DNA from: Bacteroidaceae bacterium
GTDB lineage: Bacteria; Bacteroidota; Bacteroidia; Bacteroidales; Bacteroidaceae
Direction of reading: 5' to 3'
Length of the DNA stretch: 64,000 nucleotides
Assembly (NCBI GenBank): GCA_017507105.1
Contig: JAFWBM010000027.1
Coordinates: 1-64,000 of the forward strand
The translations under genes were made by a program, and so were the position numbers. How positions within the stretch are numbered: position 1 is the stretch's first letter; the number at the start of each line of letters is the position of its first letter. The notes under the pieces are model-generated. The model saw only the letters and a list, made by a program, of their open reading frames with translations, was not told the origin of the DNA and did no database searches. This document shows positions 46,909-55,921 of the stretch, piece by piece.

Positions 46909-47820
46909 TTACACCTGCAAAGCGCCAATCAATTCATCAACAGATTCCATATTATGACGTTCCAGATAGTTCTCAATATAATCGACTATCTCTCCCGTAA
47001 CTGCGGGATTCATGAAATTGGCAGTTCCCACCTCTATTGCACTTGCACCGGCCAAGAGGAACTCTACAGCATCGGCACCGGTCGTAATCCCACCAATACC
47101 TACTACGGGAATCTTGACAGCTTTGGCAACCTGCCATACCATTCTCAATGCAATGGGTTTTACTGCAGGTCCGCTCATACCACCAGTAATAGTAGAAAGC
47201 AATGGACGACGTCTCTCTGAGTCTATTGCCATACCTAGCAATGTATTTATGAGCGAGACACTATCGGCACCTGCACCCTCTACTGCACGTGCAATCTCTG
47301 TTATATCAGTCACATTAGGAGAAAGCTTAACTATCAATGTCTTAGGATAAGCCTTGCGAACAGCTGCAACAACCTCGGCTGCAGATTGTGGTTGTACACC
47401 AAAGGCCATTCCACCCTGCTTGACATTGGGACACGATATATTCAGCTCTATAGCAGGGATCTTGTCAAGTGCTGCCACCTTCTCGGCACATGCTACATAA
47501 TCATCTATACATGCACCTGAAACATTAACTATAACATTAGTATCAAGGTCTTTTAACATAGGATAAATATTGGATGCAAAATAGTCTACACCCTTATTTT
47601 GCAGTCCCACAGCATTGAGCATACCCAAAGGAGTCTCGGCACTGCGAGGATAAGGATTTCCCTCACGTGCATTCAATGTAGTACCCTTAACTATAAAACC
47701 ACCTAACTTGTTCAAATCAACAAAGTCGGCAAATTCGAGTCCATAACCAAATGTCCCCGATGCGGTAAGAACCGGATTCTTCAGATTCAATCCGCCAATT
47801 TTTACATCTGTCTTTACCAT
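46909..47820 (-). CDS. pyrD: Dihydroorotate dehydrogenase, catalytic subunit (class 1B)
   Basis: A 303-residue FMN barrel started at the ATG at 47820. Class 1 features: [19 protein letters not shown], the catalytic cysteine in [13 protein letters not shown], and [15 protein letters not shown] near the FMN phosphate. It oxidises dihydroorotate in pyrimidine synthesis and needs the PyrK subunit to pass electrons to NAD. Its start overlaps the end of pyrK, so translation is coupled. Confidence 0.93.
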   Translation of the reverse strand: MVKTDVKIGGLNLKNPVLTASGTFGYGLEFADFVDLNKLGGFIVKGTTLNAREGNPYPRSAETPLGMLNAVGLQNKGVDYFASNIYPMLKDLDTNVIVNVSGACIDDYVACAEKVAALDKIPAIELNISCPNVKQGGMAFGVQPQSAAEVVAAVRKAYPKTLIVKLSPNVTDITEIARAVEGAGADSVSLINTLLGMAIDSERRRPLLSTITGGMSGPAVKPIALRMVWQVAKAVKIPVVGIGGITTGADAVEFLLAGASAIEVGTANFMNPAVTGEIVDYIENYLERHNMESVDELIGALQV

Positions 47821-48581
47821 TTCAATTCGTCTATTGAGAAAACCGGACCATCTGTACACACACACTTATGTCCCTCTGTAGTATTCTCCACACAGCAGAG
47901 ACAAGCACCAAGACCGCATGCCATTTTATTCTCAAGTGATGCCTCACAGGGTATCGAATTACGGCGTGCATAGTCGGCTACAGCCATCATCATTGGTTTT
48001 GGACCACATGTATATATGTAGTCAAATTTTTCATTTAGCATAGAGTGATTGGTTACATAGCCCTTTTCACCCAAAGAACCATCCTCGGTAGTATATTCAA
48101 CGCGTCCAAGCGCCTCAAACTCCTGACGACGATACAAATCTTTTGCCGAACGCGCACCAATGAGGATTGCAAAATCATTTCCTCTGTGTTTTAGTTCCTG
48201 TGCCAACCCATACAGTGGTGCCGAACCTACACCTCCACCTACAAGCAACAAACGTTTATCAACATTGGCAGGCATAGTAAAACCATTACCAAGAGGCAAT
48301 AAGACATTTACCTTATCTCCGACAACCAATGATGCCAACCAGCGCGTACCATCACCAACAACCTGTACTAGAAAACCAATCTCATTTTTCTCTGCATCAA
48401 AACAGTGTATTGAGATAGGACGACGCAACATAACTGTCGGTGTCTTATCCACACGTAGTTCGGCAAATTGGCCGGGCAGACAATGGGGCAACGGCTTTTC
48501 ATCGGTCATCATAAGCAGAACGCACACATCGTTCAGTTTCTGAACCTCTGTTATTGTCAAATCTGCAAGAAATTTCTTCAT
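47814..48581 (-). CDS. pyrK: Dihydroorotate dehydrogenase electron-transfer subunit
   Basis: A 255-residue flavin/iron-sulfur protein. The FAD-binding segment LRRPISIH is near 53-60, the NAD-binding [13 protein letters not shown] near 117, and the [2Fe-2S] cysteines near the C-terminus in [20 protein letters not shown]. With PyrD it forms the class 1B heterotetramer that couples dihydroorotate oxidation to NAD. A TATCTTAGC box on the minus strand at 48613-48621 may be its promoter. Confidence 0.93.
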   Translation of the reverse strand: MKKFLADLTITEVQKLNDVCVLLMMTDEKPLPHCLPGQFAELRVDKTPTVMLRRPISIHCFDAEKNEIGFLVQVVGDGTRWLASLVVGDKVNVLLPLGNGFTMPANVDKRLLLVGGGVGSAPLYGLAQELKHRGNDFAILIGARSAKDLYRRQEFEALGRVEYTTEDGSLGEKGYVTNHSMLNEKFDYIYTCGPKPMMMAVADYARRNSIPCEASLENKMACGLGACLCCVENTTEGHKCVCTDGPVFSIDELKW

Positions 48582-48627
48582 AGTATTTATAGATAAACAT
48601 TATATTATATGGTGCTAAGATAAAAAT

Positions 48628-48663
48628 AAAAATAGAGACAGCCCTGTATTTGTCTCTATTTTT
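48628..48663 (-). terminator. Intrinsic terminator after the XRE regulator
   Basis: AAAAATAGAGACA / TGTCTCTATTTTT stem with a ten-base loop; precedes pyrK on the minus strand. Confidence 0.75.
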
Positions 48664-48785
48664 GCAAAATTTGGTGGAACAAATCTACAAGTAGGTTTGA
48701 TTCCTATATAAAATGACCATCAGCATTAATACGGCTATAAGCTGTAGCTGATTTTGGCTCCATATAACTTATATATTATATAGCA

Positions 48786-49298
48786 TCACTTCTCAGGGAA
48801 AAGAATTTCAAATGTACCATCATTATAGAACACCCTTATCTCTTTTATACGACGCAAACTCTCTTCTTGTTGCGGCTGACGCAACCGACGCACCTGTCGA
48901 TCGGTCTGTGCATTTCTAGCTGAAATCTTAGGCTTAACAACATCAATAGGAGTGTTCCTGACTACCTGTTTCACAGCCACCTCATTTTGAGCAGAAATAG
49001 TATTATCATCAATTATATCGACAGAGAAAAGTGTAGCATTATTGCTTGAAACTGTATCAAGATGTTCTTTAGCATCTTGTTTCAAAATCGGTTTTTCACC
49101 AACGCCAAGCATAAGCCACTGCAAATCTACATCAGGAAAAGCTGTAGCAACCTTCTGCAAAACCTCTAGACTTGGTTTATTTCTACCACCCAATATATGA
49201 GAAACAGATGCACGCGGTATCCCGGTCTTATCGGCAAACTGAGAAGATGATAATCCACTGCAATTCATTATATATTCTATACGTTCACGCTCATTCAT
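48786..49298 (-). CDS. XRE-family helix-turn-helix regulator
   Basis: A 170-residue protein with an N-terminal HTH (about 5-60): SSSQFADKTGIPRASVSHIL holds the two DNA-reading helices, followed by GRNKPSLEVLQKVATAFP. The C-terminal half is a flexible, basic linker (about 95-150) ending in a short strand segment VFYNDGTFEILFPEK. The target is unknown. An inverted repeat ACGCT-N5-AGCGT at 49330-49344 just beside its -7 box could be an autoregulatory operator. Confidence 0.85.
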   Translation of the reverse strand: MNERERIEYIMNCSGLSSSQFADKTGIPRASVSHILGGRNKPSLEVLQKVATAFPDVDLQWLMLGVGEKPILKQDAKEHLDTVSSNNATLFSVDIIDDNTISAQNEVAVKQVVRNTPIDVVKPKISARNAQTDRQVRRLRQPQQEESLRRIKEIRVFYNDGTFEILFPEK

Positions 49299-49329
49299 AA
49301 TTTATACAGTTTTGGTTTTACAAATGTCA

Positions 49330-49353
49330 ACGCTAAAACAGCGTACAAATATA
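49330..49353 (-). promoter_or_regulatory. Promoter and possible operator of the XRE regulator
   Basis: Minus-strand -7 box TATATTTGT at 49345-49353; directly downstream lies ACGCTGTTTTAGCGT (49330-49344), a five-base inverted repeat with a five-base spacer, flanked by ACAAAT copies. Confidence 0.5.
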
Positions 49354-50138
49354 GCAACAATTTTTCAATTACACAACATCTAAAAATCAACGTGTATCTG
49401 AAAATTTAAACAAGCTCGTAAATACATTTGTAAATAAATCAATTGTAAACAATACAGATACAACAAGAAGAATATACAGAGAGATTTGATGCACAAGCAT
49501 AGAAAGCCGAGTGACACCACACACATATAACAAACTTTAATTAGTCTAATTTAAAATATTGATATTCAGATAATTACATAATATAAAAGTTTCAAAATAT
49601 ACAATTTTTACAACAACAAATAGAATATATTACAAACATTTATATAAATCACTTCATCATATATAATATAACTAGCTGATAATACATAGTTTATAGCCAA
49701 TCACAGCCTATTGCATACTTTTTGCATATACAAAACAGGCAATACCTTCACAAGAAAACACTTTTTAACATTAAAGAAAAGTTATTCAATTCATTACACG
49801 CAAATACAAATGTATAATCACAACAAACGCTACATAAGAAAATTTAAATCATTGTCATTTGTTACACTTTTAGATGCAAAATAAAATAACGACATCCCAC
49901 ATATTTACAATTGACAACACAACAAAAAGTGCATATTTTGTAGAATCCATAATAGAGGTACTCGTTAAATAGAAGCGCTCTACAAAAATTAATAACAAAA
50001 AGGAAATCTGTTAAATTATTCGGACTATTATAGAGGTTTATAGATTATATTAAAATCTCAGAGGCTCAAAAAGGAATTAAATTATTAACACACAACATTT
50101 TAAACAAGATAATTATAACTCATATTACTTGCAATTGG
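49354..50138. other. Long gene-free AT-rich region
   Basis: Nearly 0.8 kb of strongly AT-rich sequence with frequent stops in all frames. No open frame looks coding, and no exact DnaA boxes, tRNA or repeat array were found. Holds only scattered ATTTGTA/TACAAAT words. Function, if any, is unknown. Confidence 0.5.
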
Positions 50139-50149
50139 TATAAATACAA

Positions 50150-50186
50150 AAAAAGCATATAAGTTTTTACTTACATGCTTTATGAT
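50150..50186 (-). terminator. Intrinsic terminator of holA
   Basis: On the minus strand AAGCATGTAAGT / ACTTATATGCTT (one mismatch) is followed by a T-run, about 30 bases after the holA stop. Confidence 0.7.
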
Positions 50187-50214
50187 ACAGAATTTATTAA
50201 TGCAATATATTTGT

Positions 50215-51222
50215 TTAATGCATAATCTTGTATATTAGTTCTCTCATTATTTCACCATCAGGTATTGCAGCCCCCTCTACCCCTTTGGACTGTGCATCTG
50301 CCAGACGTATTAGATGCAGAATCTCCATTACGTGCATGGCCTTATAATTACGCATAGCTTTTATATAATCACTTATACCCCACTTTACACCTAAGAACTC
50401 GGAAACCGCACGTTCTGTTCTTTCGGGAGCATAATATGCCATCATAAGATTAGAGAAGAAACTAAACAGAAGAGCCAATGTCATTTGTATCGGATTCTTC
50501 TTAGGATTCTGTGCAAAATAATTGATTATACGATTTGCTTTGTAAATATCTTTATTTACTATTGCGTTCTGTAACTCGAAATTATTAAATTCCTTACTTA
50601 TACCAATATGTTCCTCTATCATCTCAGGAGTTATCTCCACCACCCCCGAAGGCAATGAGATTGACAATTTATCTATTTCTCCTGCAATTCGAGTAAGGTC
50701 TGCACCCACAGACTCTGCAATCATCTGTACAGCTTTGTCACTTGCCGAAAGCGCTTTACCTCTAATATAACTTTTGATGAACGACGGTAATTGGTCGTCA
50801 CGCATTTTTTTACTATCAAGCAATACCGCATTACGTTCAAGTTCCGATGCAACCTTTTTACGCTTATCAAGCGACCCGTTTTTATGGGCAAAAACCAGTA
50901 TAGTGGATGGCTGCGGCAGACGTAAATAGTTTATGAGTGCATCTATATTTTTAAGCATCTGAGCCTCTTTCACTATTATCACCTGATGCTCGGCCATCAT
51001 TGGATAACGACGTGCTGCTGAAATTACAGTATCTATATCCGTATCTAGTCCATAAAAAACTGTCAAGTTAAACTCTTGTTCAATCTCACTTAAAACATTG
51101 CGAGATATATAATCGGTTAACTTATCAGTAAAGTATGACTCTTCACCCATAAAATAGTAAACCGGATGATATACACCCTTTTTAAGCTCTGAAAGTATCG
51201 ATTCGTATGTATATTTTGCCAT
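50215..51222 (-). CDS. holA: DNA polymerase III subunit delta
   Basis: A 335-residue clamp-loader subunit. The N-terminal AAA-like fold begins PVYYFMGEESYFTDKLTDYI and includes VIIVKEAQMLKN; the C-terminal helical domain begins near 215. It opens the sliding clamp during replication. A minus-strand TATCTTTGC box at 51326-51334 is about 100 bases upstream. The gene is divergent from an HsdR_N-like gene. Confidence 0.9.
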   Translation of the reverse strand: MAKYTYESILSELKKGVYHPVYYFMGEESYFTDKLTDYISRNVLSEIEQEFNLTVFYGLDTDIDTVISAARRYPMMAEHQVIIVKEAQMLKNIDALINYLRLPQPSTILVFAHKNGSLDKRKKVASELERNAVLLDSKKMRDDQLPSFIKSYIRGKALSASDKAVQMIAESVGADLTRIAGEIDKLSISLPSGVVEITPEMIEEHIGISKEFNNFELQNAIVNKDIYKANRIINYFAQNPKKNPIQMTLALLFSFFSNLMMAYYAPERTERAVSEFLGVKWGISDYIKAMRNYKAMHVMEILHLIRLADAQSKGVEGAAIPDGEIMRELIYKIMH

Positions 51223-51325
51223 CTTAAAAAAAACATGCTATTTTTGCAGAGAAGAGTCAACCACAAAAACAAGACTTACTATTGTTATAAAAAATATTGC
51301 TCTATTAGAGCAAAACTATTATACA

Positions 51326-51334
51326 GCAAAGATA
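51326..51334 (-). promoter_or_regulatory. -7 promoter box (TATCTTTGC) of holA
   Basis: Exact TAnnTTTGC on the minus strand in the divergent holA/HsdR_N gap. Confidence 0.55.
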
Positions 51335-51338
51335 TAAA

Positions 51339-51788
51339 ATGTTCTCATTAAACCTACCCGACTATAATACAAAAATTTCCACCAAAGATAACAAACCTGT
51401 AATCTTTGATGATTTACGTAGGTGCTATGTAGCATTGACACCTGAAGAGTGGGTACGCCAACACTTTGTACATTATCTGATAGAGCAACATAACTATCCG
51501 GCATCACTAATGGCCAATGAGGTAAGCCTGATACTTAATAATACAAAAAGAAGATGCGATACTGTTGTATACGACCGCACACTTAATCCACGAATAATTA
51601 TAGAATACAAAGCCCCAAGTGTAAAAATAGACCAAAAAGTATTCTCACAGATATCGAGATATAACATAGTCCTACGTGTGGACTACCTGATAATAAGCAA
51701 TGGGATAAACCACTATTGCTGCCGCATGGACTATATTAATAATACATATTCCTTCATCAAGGAGATACCGGCTTATAGCTCTCTATAG
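51339..51788 (+). CDS. Stand-alone HsdR N-terminal-like nuclease domain protein
   Basis: A 149-residue protein equal to the N-terminal domain of type I restriction HsdR subunits (HSDR_N_2). The PD-(D/E)xK nuclease core is intact: E61, D74 in RRCDTVVYD and E89-Y-K91 in IIIEYKAPS. There is no helicase part and no HsdM/HsdS nearby, so it is not a restriction system. The family is widespread as a single-domain protein beside holA in Bacteroidetes; its role is unknown. The coding start is only four bases after the holA promoter box. Confidence 0.83.
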   Translation: MFSLNLPDYNTKISTKDNKPVIFDDLRRCYVALTPEEWVRQHFVHYLIEQHNYPASLMANEVSLILNNTKRRCDTVVYDRTLNPRIIIEYKAPSVKIDQKVFSQISRYNIVLRVDYLIISNGINHYCCRMDYINNTYSFIKEIPAYSSL

Positions 51789-51792
51789 TTTA

Positions 51793-52545
51793 TCACCACA
51801 CATGCTTTTCTTGCATCAATGGAAAAGCCTTTCTCATCTTCTCAACCATCTCTTGATCAATATCACCCGTAGCACTACCCTGACTCTTCGAACGACAACC
51901 TCCTAATTTCTCTCCATACGGACTGAGAACCACACTGTGTCCTACATAATTGCCATATTCATCTACTCCCACACGGTTTGATGCTGCAACATAACACTGA
52001 TTCTCTATAGCACGAGCCCTTACCAAAGTATCCCAAGCAAGTATACGGCTCTCGGGAAAGTTTGCAGATATTAACAACAGATCGTATCCTTGATCATTAT
52101 GCAGAAACAAAGGAAAACGTAGATCATAACAGATTGCAGGACGTATCCTTATTCCCCTCCACTCCCAGATGACACGTTTTTCACCAGGGGTATATACTAG
52201 GTTTTCACCACTATACTCGAACAGATGAACCTTGTCATAATAGCCCAACACCCCATCGGGAGTAACAAAATACATACGGTTATAATATTTACCACCATCA
52301 ACTGTCATAACTGTTCCTGCAATGGCTGCATCATATTTAACAGCCCACTGGCACATACGTTGTACCGTAGCTCCTTCAGGCTCCTCAGCTATACCTTGCG
52401 GCTGCATACAGAATCCTGTTGAACACATTTCGGGAAACAAGTATATATCAGACTTAGGAGCCTTTTCAAGAAGTTCACCCATATGTCTTAAATTTGCCGG
52501 AATATTCTTCCACACAATGTCTTGTTGCAGTACAGTAATCTTCAT
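51793..52545 (-). CDS. Nitrilase-superfamily amidohydrolase (omega-amidase, YafV-like)
   Basis: A 250-residue carbon-nitrogen hydrolase started at the ATG at 52545. The catalytic triad is visible: glutamate in LFPEMCSTGF, lysine in YYDKVHLF and cysteine in AICYDLRFP. The YafV/omega-amidase branch hydrolyses alpha-ketoglutaramate or ketosuccinamate to repair transamination by-products; this assignment is by motif and length. It converges with the HsdR_N gene (stops four bases apart) and diverges from tRNA-Ser. Confidence 0.85.
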   Translation of the reverse strand: MKITVLQQDIVWKNIPANLRHMGELLEKAPKSDIYLFPEMCSTGFCMQPQGIAEEPEGATVQRMCQWAVKYDAAIAGTVMTVDGGKYYNRMYFVTPDGVLGYYDKVHLFEYSGENLVYTPGEKRVIWEWRGIRIRPAICYDLRFPLFLHNDQGYDLLLISANFPESRILAWDTLVRARAIENQCYVAASNRVGVDEYGNYVGHSVVLSPYGEKLGGCRSKSQGSATGDIDQEMVEKMRKAFPLMQEKHVW

Positions 52546-52622
52546 ATAGTAATATTGAATAATTATCGGTTGCAAAAATATAAAACTTTATTATCCTGCT
52601 CAAAAAAAATAGATTAAACTAT

Positions 52623-52653
52623 TTTGTCAGATATATTTTTTCACTACCTTCGC
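52623..52653 (+). promoter_or_regulatory. Promoter of tRNA-Ser (-33 TTTG, -7 TACCTTCGC)
   Basis: TTTG at 52623-52626 and TACCTTCGC at 52645-52653, 18 bases apart, 14 bases before the tRNA. Confidence 0.65.
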
Positions 52654-52667
52654 ACCCGATTTAGCGA

Positions 52668-52755
52668 GGAAAGATGCCAGAGTGATCGAATGGACCGGAC
52701 TCGAAATCCGGCGTACGGCTATGCCGTACCGTGGGTTTGAATCCCACTCTTTCCG
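52668..52755 (+). tRNA. tRNA-Ser (anticodon CGA)
   Basis: An 88-base cloverleaf. The acceptor stem GGAAAGA/TCTTTCC, anticodon stem CCGGA/TCCGG with loop CTCGAAA (anticodon CGA, reads UCG), a long class II variable arm (GTACGGC/GCCGTAC) and T-arm GGGTTTGAATCCC are all visible. Discriminator base is G; CCA is not encoded. Confidence 0.95.
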
Positions 52756-52807
52756 CAATAATTAAAAGACAAGTACAAACCCACAGTACTTGTCATTTAA
52801 TTATTGC
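52755..52807. terminator. Long inverted repeat between tRNA-Ser and the U32 gene
   Basis: A 22-base stem with one mismatch and a nine-base loop, starting at the tRNA discriminator base. It sits where the tRNA and the U32 transcript converge and probably ends one or both, although neither side has a clean T-run. Confidence 0.6.
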
Positions 52808-52814
52808 AAAGACG

Positions 52815-52869
52815 CTCGCAGCAGCGTTGGGGATGGGCGAAAGCCAATCCACAATGATGCATTTGCGAG
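52815..52869 (+). ncRNA. Candidate structured RNA element
   Basis: A locally GC-rich stretch that can fold on the plus strand into an outer CTCGCA/TGCGAG stem (52815-52820, 52864-52869) and an inner 12-base stem with two G-A mismatches (52827-52838, 52843-52854) closed by a GAAA tetraloop. It could equally be part of the 3' untranslated region of the U32 mRNA read from the other strand. No known RNA family is recognised. Confidence 0.25.
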
Positions 52870-52893
52870 AGGAGGTAACAAGCAAGGAGGCGA

Positions 52894-54720
52894 CTACTCA
52901 GACAAGACCTTCATTATGCAATTCTTGCAATCGAATTGTAAACGAAAACGCCTGCCATCTCCTGAAACCAAAAATAGCGGTTCTTTAACCGGAACCCCTT
53001 GCCCTCTTTTTGTACACCATCCAAAGCTATATCTTATACAATGTTTACAAAACATAATAGGCACATTGTCAGTAGGTTGCTCAAGCTCATATGCAGGAGA
53101 TATCTCTTTAACTCCATGCTCTTTATAGAATTCTACTGCCAAAGAATTAGAAACATTACCGGTATAATATAGCTTATCTGTTACATAGCTAAACTTTTCA
53201 TCAGCAACATCTGCTCTCTTTTCACACACATATTGTTTCTTATGATTAATCAAGAGAGTATCATGAAGACGGCGGCGCATATCAGACAACAACGATGAGG
53301 GCACAAACCAATCTGCTGACATTGCAATTTCTACAGATGAGACTTCAAAAGATGTATTTCCCCATTTACTCAACTGCTTGACTATATTTTCGTACCCGGG
53401 TGTACGTGCTATATCTTTATTTATTTCAGCTTTTACTTCGGCACAAACACCACATTCATCACTACCCTTTAATATAAATCCTTTCTCACTATCAGAGAAC
53501 TCAAGAGACAAGGATAGGGTGCGTTGCACTTGTGGACGGGATAGTTCTCTTTCAAATTCAATGTCGTAATTACGGAACAACTCAACACCTTGAAACAGTG
53601 GCGGCATAGATTGAGGAAATATTCTGTTACCTTCGACCTTATTTATCCTGAATCCATGCAATTTCCCATCTTTACCAATAAAGCAGGCTCCATCTCCATT
53701 ATTAAAATCTTTACCATTTATTGTAAAGAAGTTACGTGCTATTATCCTAACATATCCCATTGACTCACCTATAGACTTTGGTGTATCGAAAGAGGTTATA
53801 CCGTCTTTATCACCAACAAGAAGATAGTCGGTAAATCCACGATTGAAGCTCTTTTCGGGTGCTGGCACAAATTGTGGGAAACTCTTTCCGAAAGAAGAAC
53901 GCACATATTCTTTCCTACGTACTAACACGTTATCTATCTTATTGCGATAATACGCTGTTACATTCTTCACATAAGACTCATCTTTTAAGCGTCCCTCTAT
54001 TTTAAACGAAGTGACACCTGCATCCAGCATCTGCTCTATATAGTCACTTCTATTCATATCCTTAAGTGACAAAAGATGCTTATCCCTACATATCACATTT
54101 CCTTCTGCATCGGTAAGGTTAAACGACAAACGACAAAACTGCGCACATGCACCCTTATTGGCACTGCGACCAAAACAATGTTGCGATGCATAACATTGTC
54201 CGCTATAGCTTACACACAAAGCACCATGTACAAACACCTCAAGTTCTGTTTCCGGAATGTTATTGTGAATACCGGCAATCTGTTCCAAGGATAATTCTCT
54301 GGCAAGTACCACTCTCGAAAATCCACTCTTTGAAAGGAAAGCAACCTTTGCTACATCCCTATTATCAGTCTGCGTACTTGCATGCAAACATATTGGAGGT
54401 ATATTCATTTTGGTCACACCTAAGTCCTGAACAATCAAAGCATCAACACCGATTTCATAAAGTTCTGTTATAAGTTCTTCTACCTCCTTAATATCATTCT
54501 CTTCTATAATGGTATTGAGCGTTACATACACCTTTACATTGTACAGATGTGCATACTCAACCAATCGAGCGATATCCTCTACGCTGTTACCGGCAGCCTG
54601 TCTGGCACCAAACTGCATTGCACCAATATATACAGCATCTGCACCACTATTGATAGCAGCAATACCTGTCTGCAGATTACGTGCCGGCGAGAGCAACTCT
54701 ATTTTTCGTTCTTTAACCAT
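52894..54720 (-). CDS. Peptidase U32-family protein (tRNA/rRNA hydroxylation type)
   Basis: A 608-residue U32 protein with a C-terminal extension. The N-terminal barrel starts IELLSPARNLQTGIAAINSG and carries FVHGALCVSYSGQCYASQH and NKGACAQFCRLSF, cysteines typical of the iron-sulfur site in this family. Related TrhP/RlhA enzymes hydroxylate tRNA wobble uridine or 23S rRNA using prephenate, so an RNA-modifying role is more likely than collagenase activity. Four further cysteines at the extreme C-terminus (CKHC, CTK, CKNC) suggest a small zinc or cluster site. Confidence 0.86.
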   Translation of the reverse strand: MVKERKIELLSPARNLQTGIAAINSGADAVYIGAMQFGARQAAGNSVEDIARLVEYAHLYNVKVYVTLNTIIEENDIKEVEELITELYEIGVDALIVQDLGVTKMNIPPICLHASTQTDNRDVAKVAFLSKSGFSRVVLARELSLEQIAGIHNNIPETELEVFVHGALCVSYSGQCYASQHCFGRSANKGACAQFCRLSFNLTDAEGNVICRDKHLLSLKDMNRSDYIEQMLDAGVTSFKIEGRLKDESYVKNVTAYYRNKIDNVLVRRKEYVRSSFGKSFPQFVPAPEKSFNRGFTDYLLVGDKDGITSFDTPKSIGESMGYVRIIARNFFTINGKDFNNGDGACFIGKDGKLHGFRINKVEGNRIFPQSMPPLFQGVELFRNYDIEFERELSRPQVQRTLSLSLEFSDSEKGFILKGSDECGVCAEVKAEINKDIARTPGYENIVKQLSKWGNTSFEVSSVEIAMSADWFVPSSLLSDMRRRLHDTLLINHKKQYVCEKRADVADEKFSYVTDKLYYTGNVSNSLAVEFYKEHGVKEISPAYELEQPTDNVPIMFCKHCIRYSFGWCTKRGQGVPVKEPLFLVSGDGRRFRLQFDCKNCIMKVLSE

Positions 54721-54843
54721 TGTATAAAATTATCTAACGCGAAGATACTCAAAATAGAATTACCGATGATAGGGAAGAAAAGAAAAACAACATATCGTAT
54801 AAAAAATCTCCATATATAGTAATTCCAAATTGAGTTTTTTTGC

Positions 54844-54852
54844 TAATTTTGC
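54844..54852 (+). promoter_or_regulatory. -7 promoter box (TAATTTTGC) of the HU-SPOR/FHA pair
   Basis: Exact TAnnTTTGC, 37 bases before the start at 54889. Confidence 0.55.
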
Positions 54853-54888
54853 ATAGAAACATCATTGTAGAAGCAACATTGCAATCAT

Positions 54889-55911
54889 ATGAACAATTTT
54901 GAACAGCGCATATTACGTCTTTTATCATATAATGATTGTGTGATAGTACCCGGTTTCGGAGCTTTTTTAGCTCATAACGTACCGGCACGCTACTTGTTTG
55001 ATGAACAGATATTCATGCCGCCACATCGTACATTAGGTTTCAACCCTATGGTAAATGCCGATGATGCCCTTTTGGTATCAGACTACATAAATGAAGGAAA
55101 GCTATCATATAACGAGGCACAAAGTACCATGCAAGAGGATATAAAAATGTTGCGAGACAATCTGTCCAATAGTGGTACTTTACGTTTCGGTACACTCGGA
55201 ACTTTATATATGGATATCAACAACAATATCGTGTTTGAGCCAGATGCCAACGGTATTGACGATCCATATAATTACGGATTAGAGACTCTATCGATAAGCC
55301 GTTTGCAGGACAAGCAAGAAAAGACAATAACAATAAAGCGTAAGGATCTGAGCAGATATATTGCAGCTGCAGCTGCAATAGTATTGACATTCCTTTTTGT
55401 CACTCCGATAAGCGACAGAGCATATGAAAACAACCTGAAAGCATCATTAAGCAATTTTGCATCTTCTGAACATATATCAATGATGCAACAATTATCTACA
55501 TCATTACCCGAACAGATTGTTGCACCCGAGGATTGCAATATATGTCCTATTACTTCTCCAAATGCAACTACTGCAAACACCGTTTCCACTACAATCAAGG
55601 AAGAACCCATAATAGTATCGGTGAAAAAAGAGAGCATAGCATCTGTTGAAGAGATAGAAAGTTCTTCAGATGCAACAACATCTGAGAGACAGCATAAACA
55701 CTATATAATAGTTGCAAGTTCACCAAATGCCAATAACGCTCAACTTGCAATAAGCGAACTTTCTGTAAAGATGAAGGCCGACTACATAGTTGTAAAATGC
55801 GGGAAACGTCATAGGGTTGCTGTTGATACTTTCGAGAGCGAACAAGATGCACTGAATACCCTACCGTCAATACAAAAGATATTCCCCGATGCCTGGGTAC
55901 TTACATATTAA
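54889..55911 (+). CDS. HU-like (CCDC81-type) and SPOR-domain membrane protein
   Basis: A 340-residue protein: N-terminal HU-related domains (about 1-125, with VIVPGFGAFLAHNVPARY and TLRFGTLGTLYMD), one membrane helix at about 157-173, a low-complexity Ser/Thr/Glu-rich periplasmic linker (about 180-265), and a SPOR domain (about 267-340) that binds denuded peptidoglycan at division sites. The design suggests a link between the cytoplasm, perhaps nucleoid, and the septal wall. The FHA gene follows ten bases later. Confidence 0.82.
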   Translation: MNNFEQRILRLLSYNDCVIVPGFGAFLAHNVPARYLFDEQIFMPPHRTLGFNPMVNADDALLVSDYINEGKLSYNEAQSTMQEDIKMLRDNLSNSGTLRFGTLGTLYMDINNNIVFEPDANGIDDPYNYGLETLSISRLQDKQEKTITIKRKDLSRYIAAAAAIVLTFLFVTPISDRAYENNLKASLSNFASSEHISMMQQLSTSLPEQIVAPEDCNICPITSPNATTANTVSTTIKEEPIIVSVKKESIASVEEIESSSDATTSERQHKHYIIVASSPNANNAQLAISELSVKMKADYIVVKCGKRHRVAVDTFESEQDALNTLPSIQKIFPDAWVLTY

Positions 55912-55921
55912 TTGAATTGAA

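Noticed and set aside
48694-48704. GGTTTGATTCC, similar to a tRNA T-loop, between the XRE regulator and pyrK
   Set aside because: No acceptor, D- or anticodon arm can be formed around it.
51339-51788. Reading the HsdR_N-like gene as part of a restriction-modification system
   Set aside because: No helicase, methylase or specificity genes nearby; the domain is widespread as a lone protein.
52756-52893. Possible phage attachment site at the tRNA-Ser 3' end
   Set aside because: No integrase or mobile genes nearby and no direct repeat of the tRNA end in the window; the repeat there is inverted and fits a terminator.
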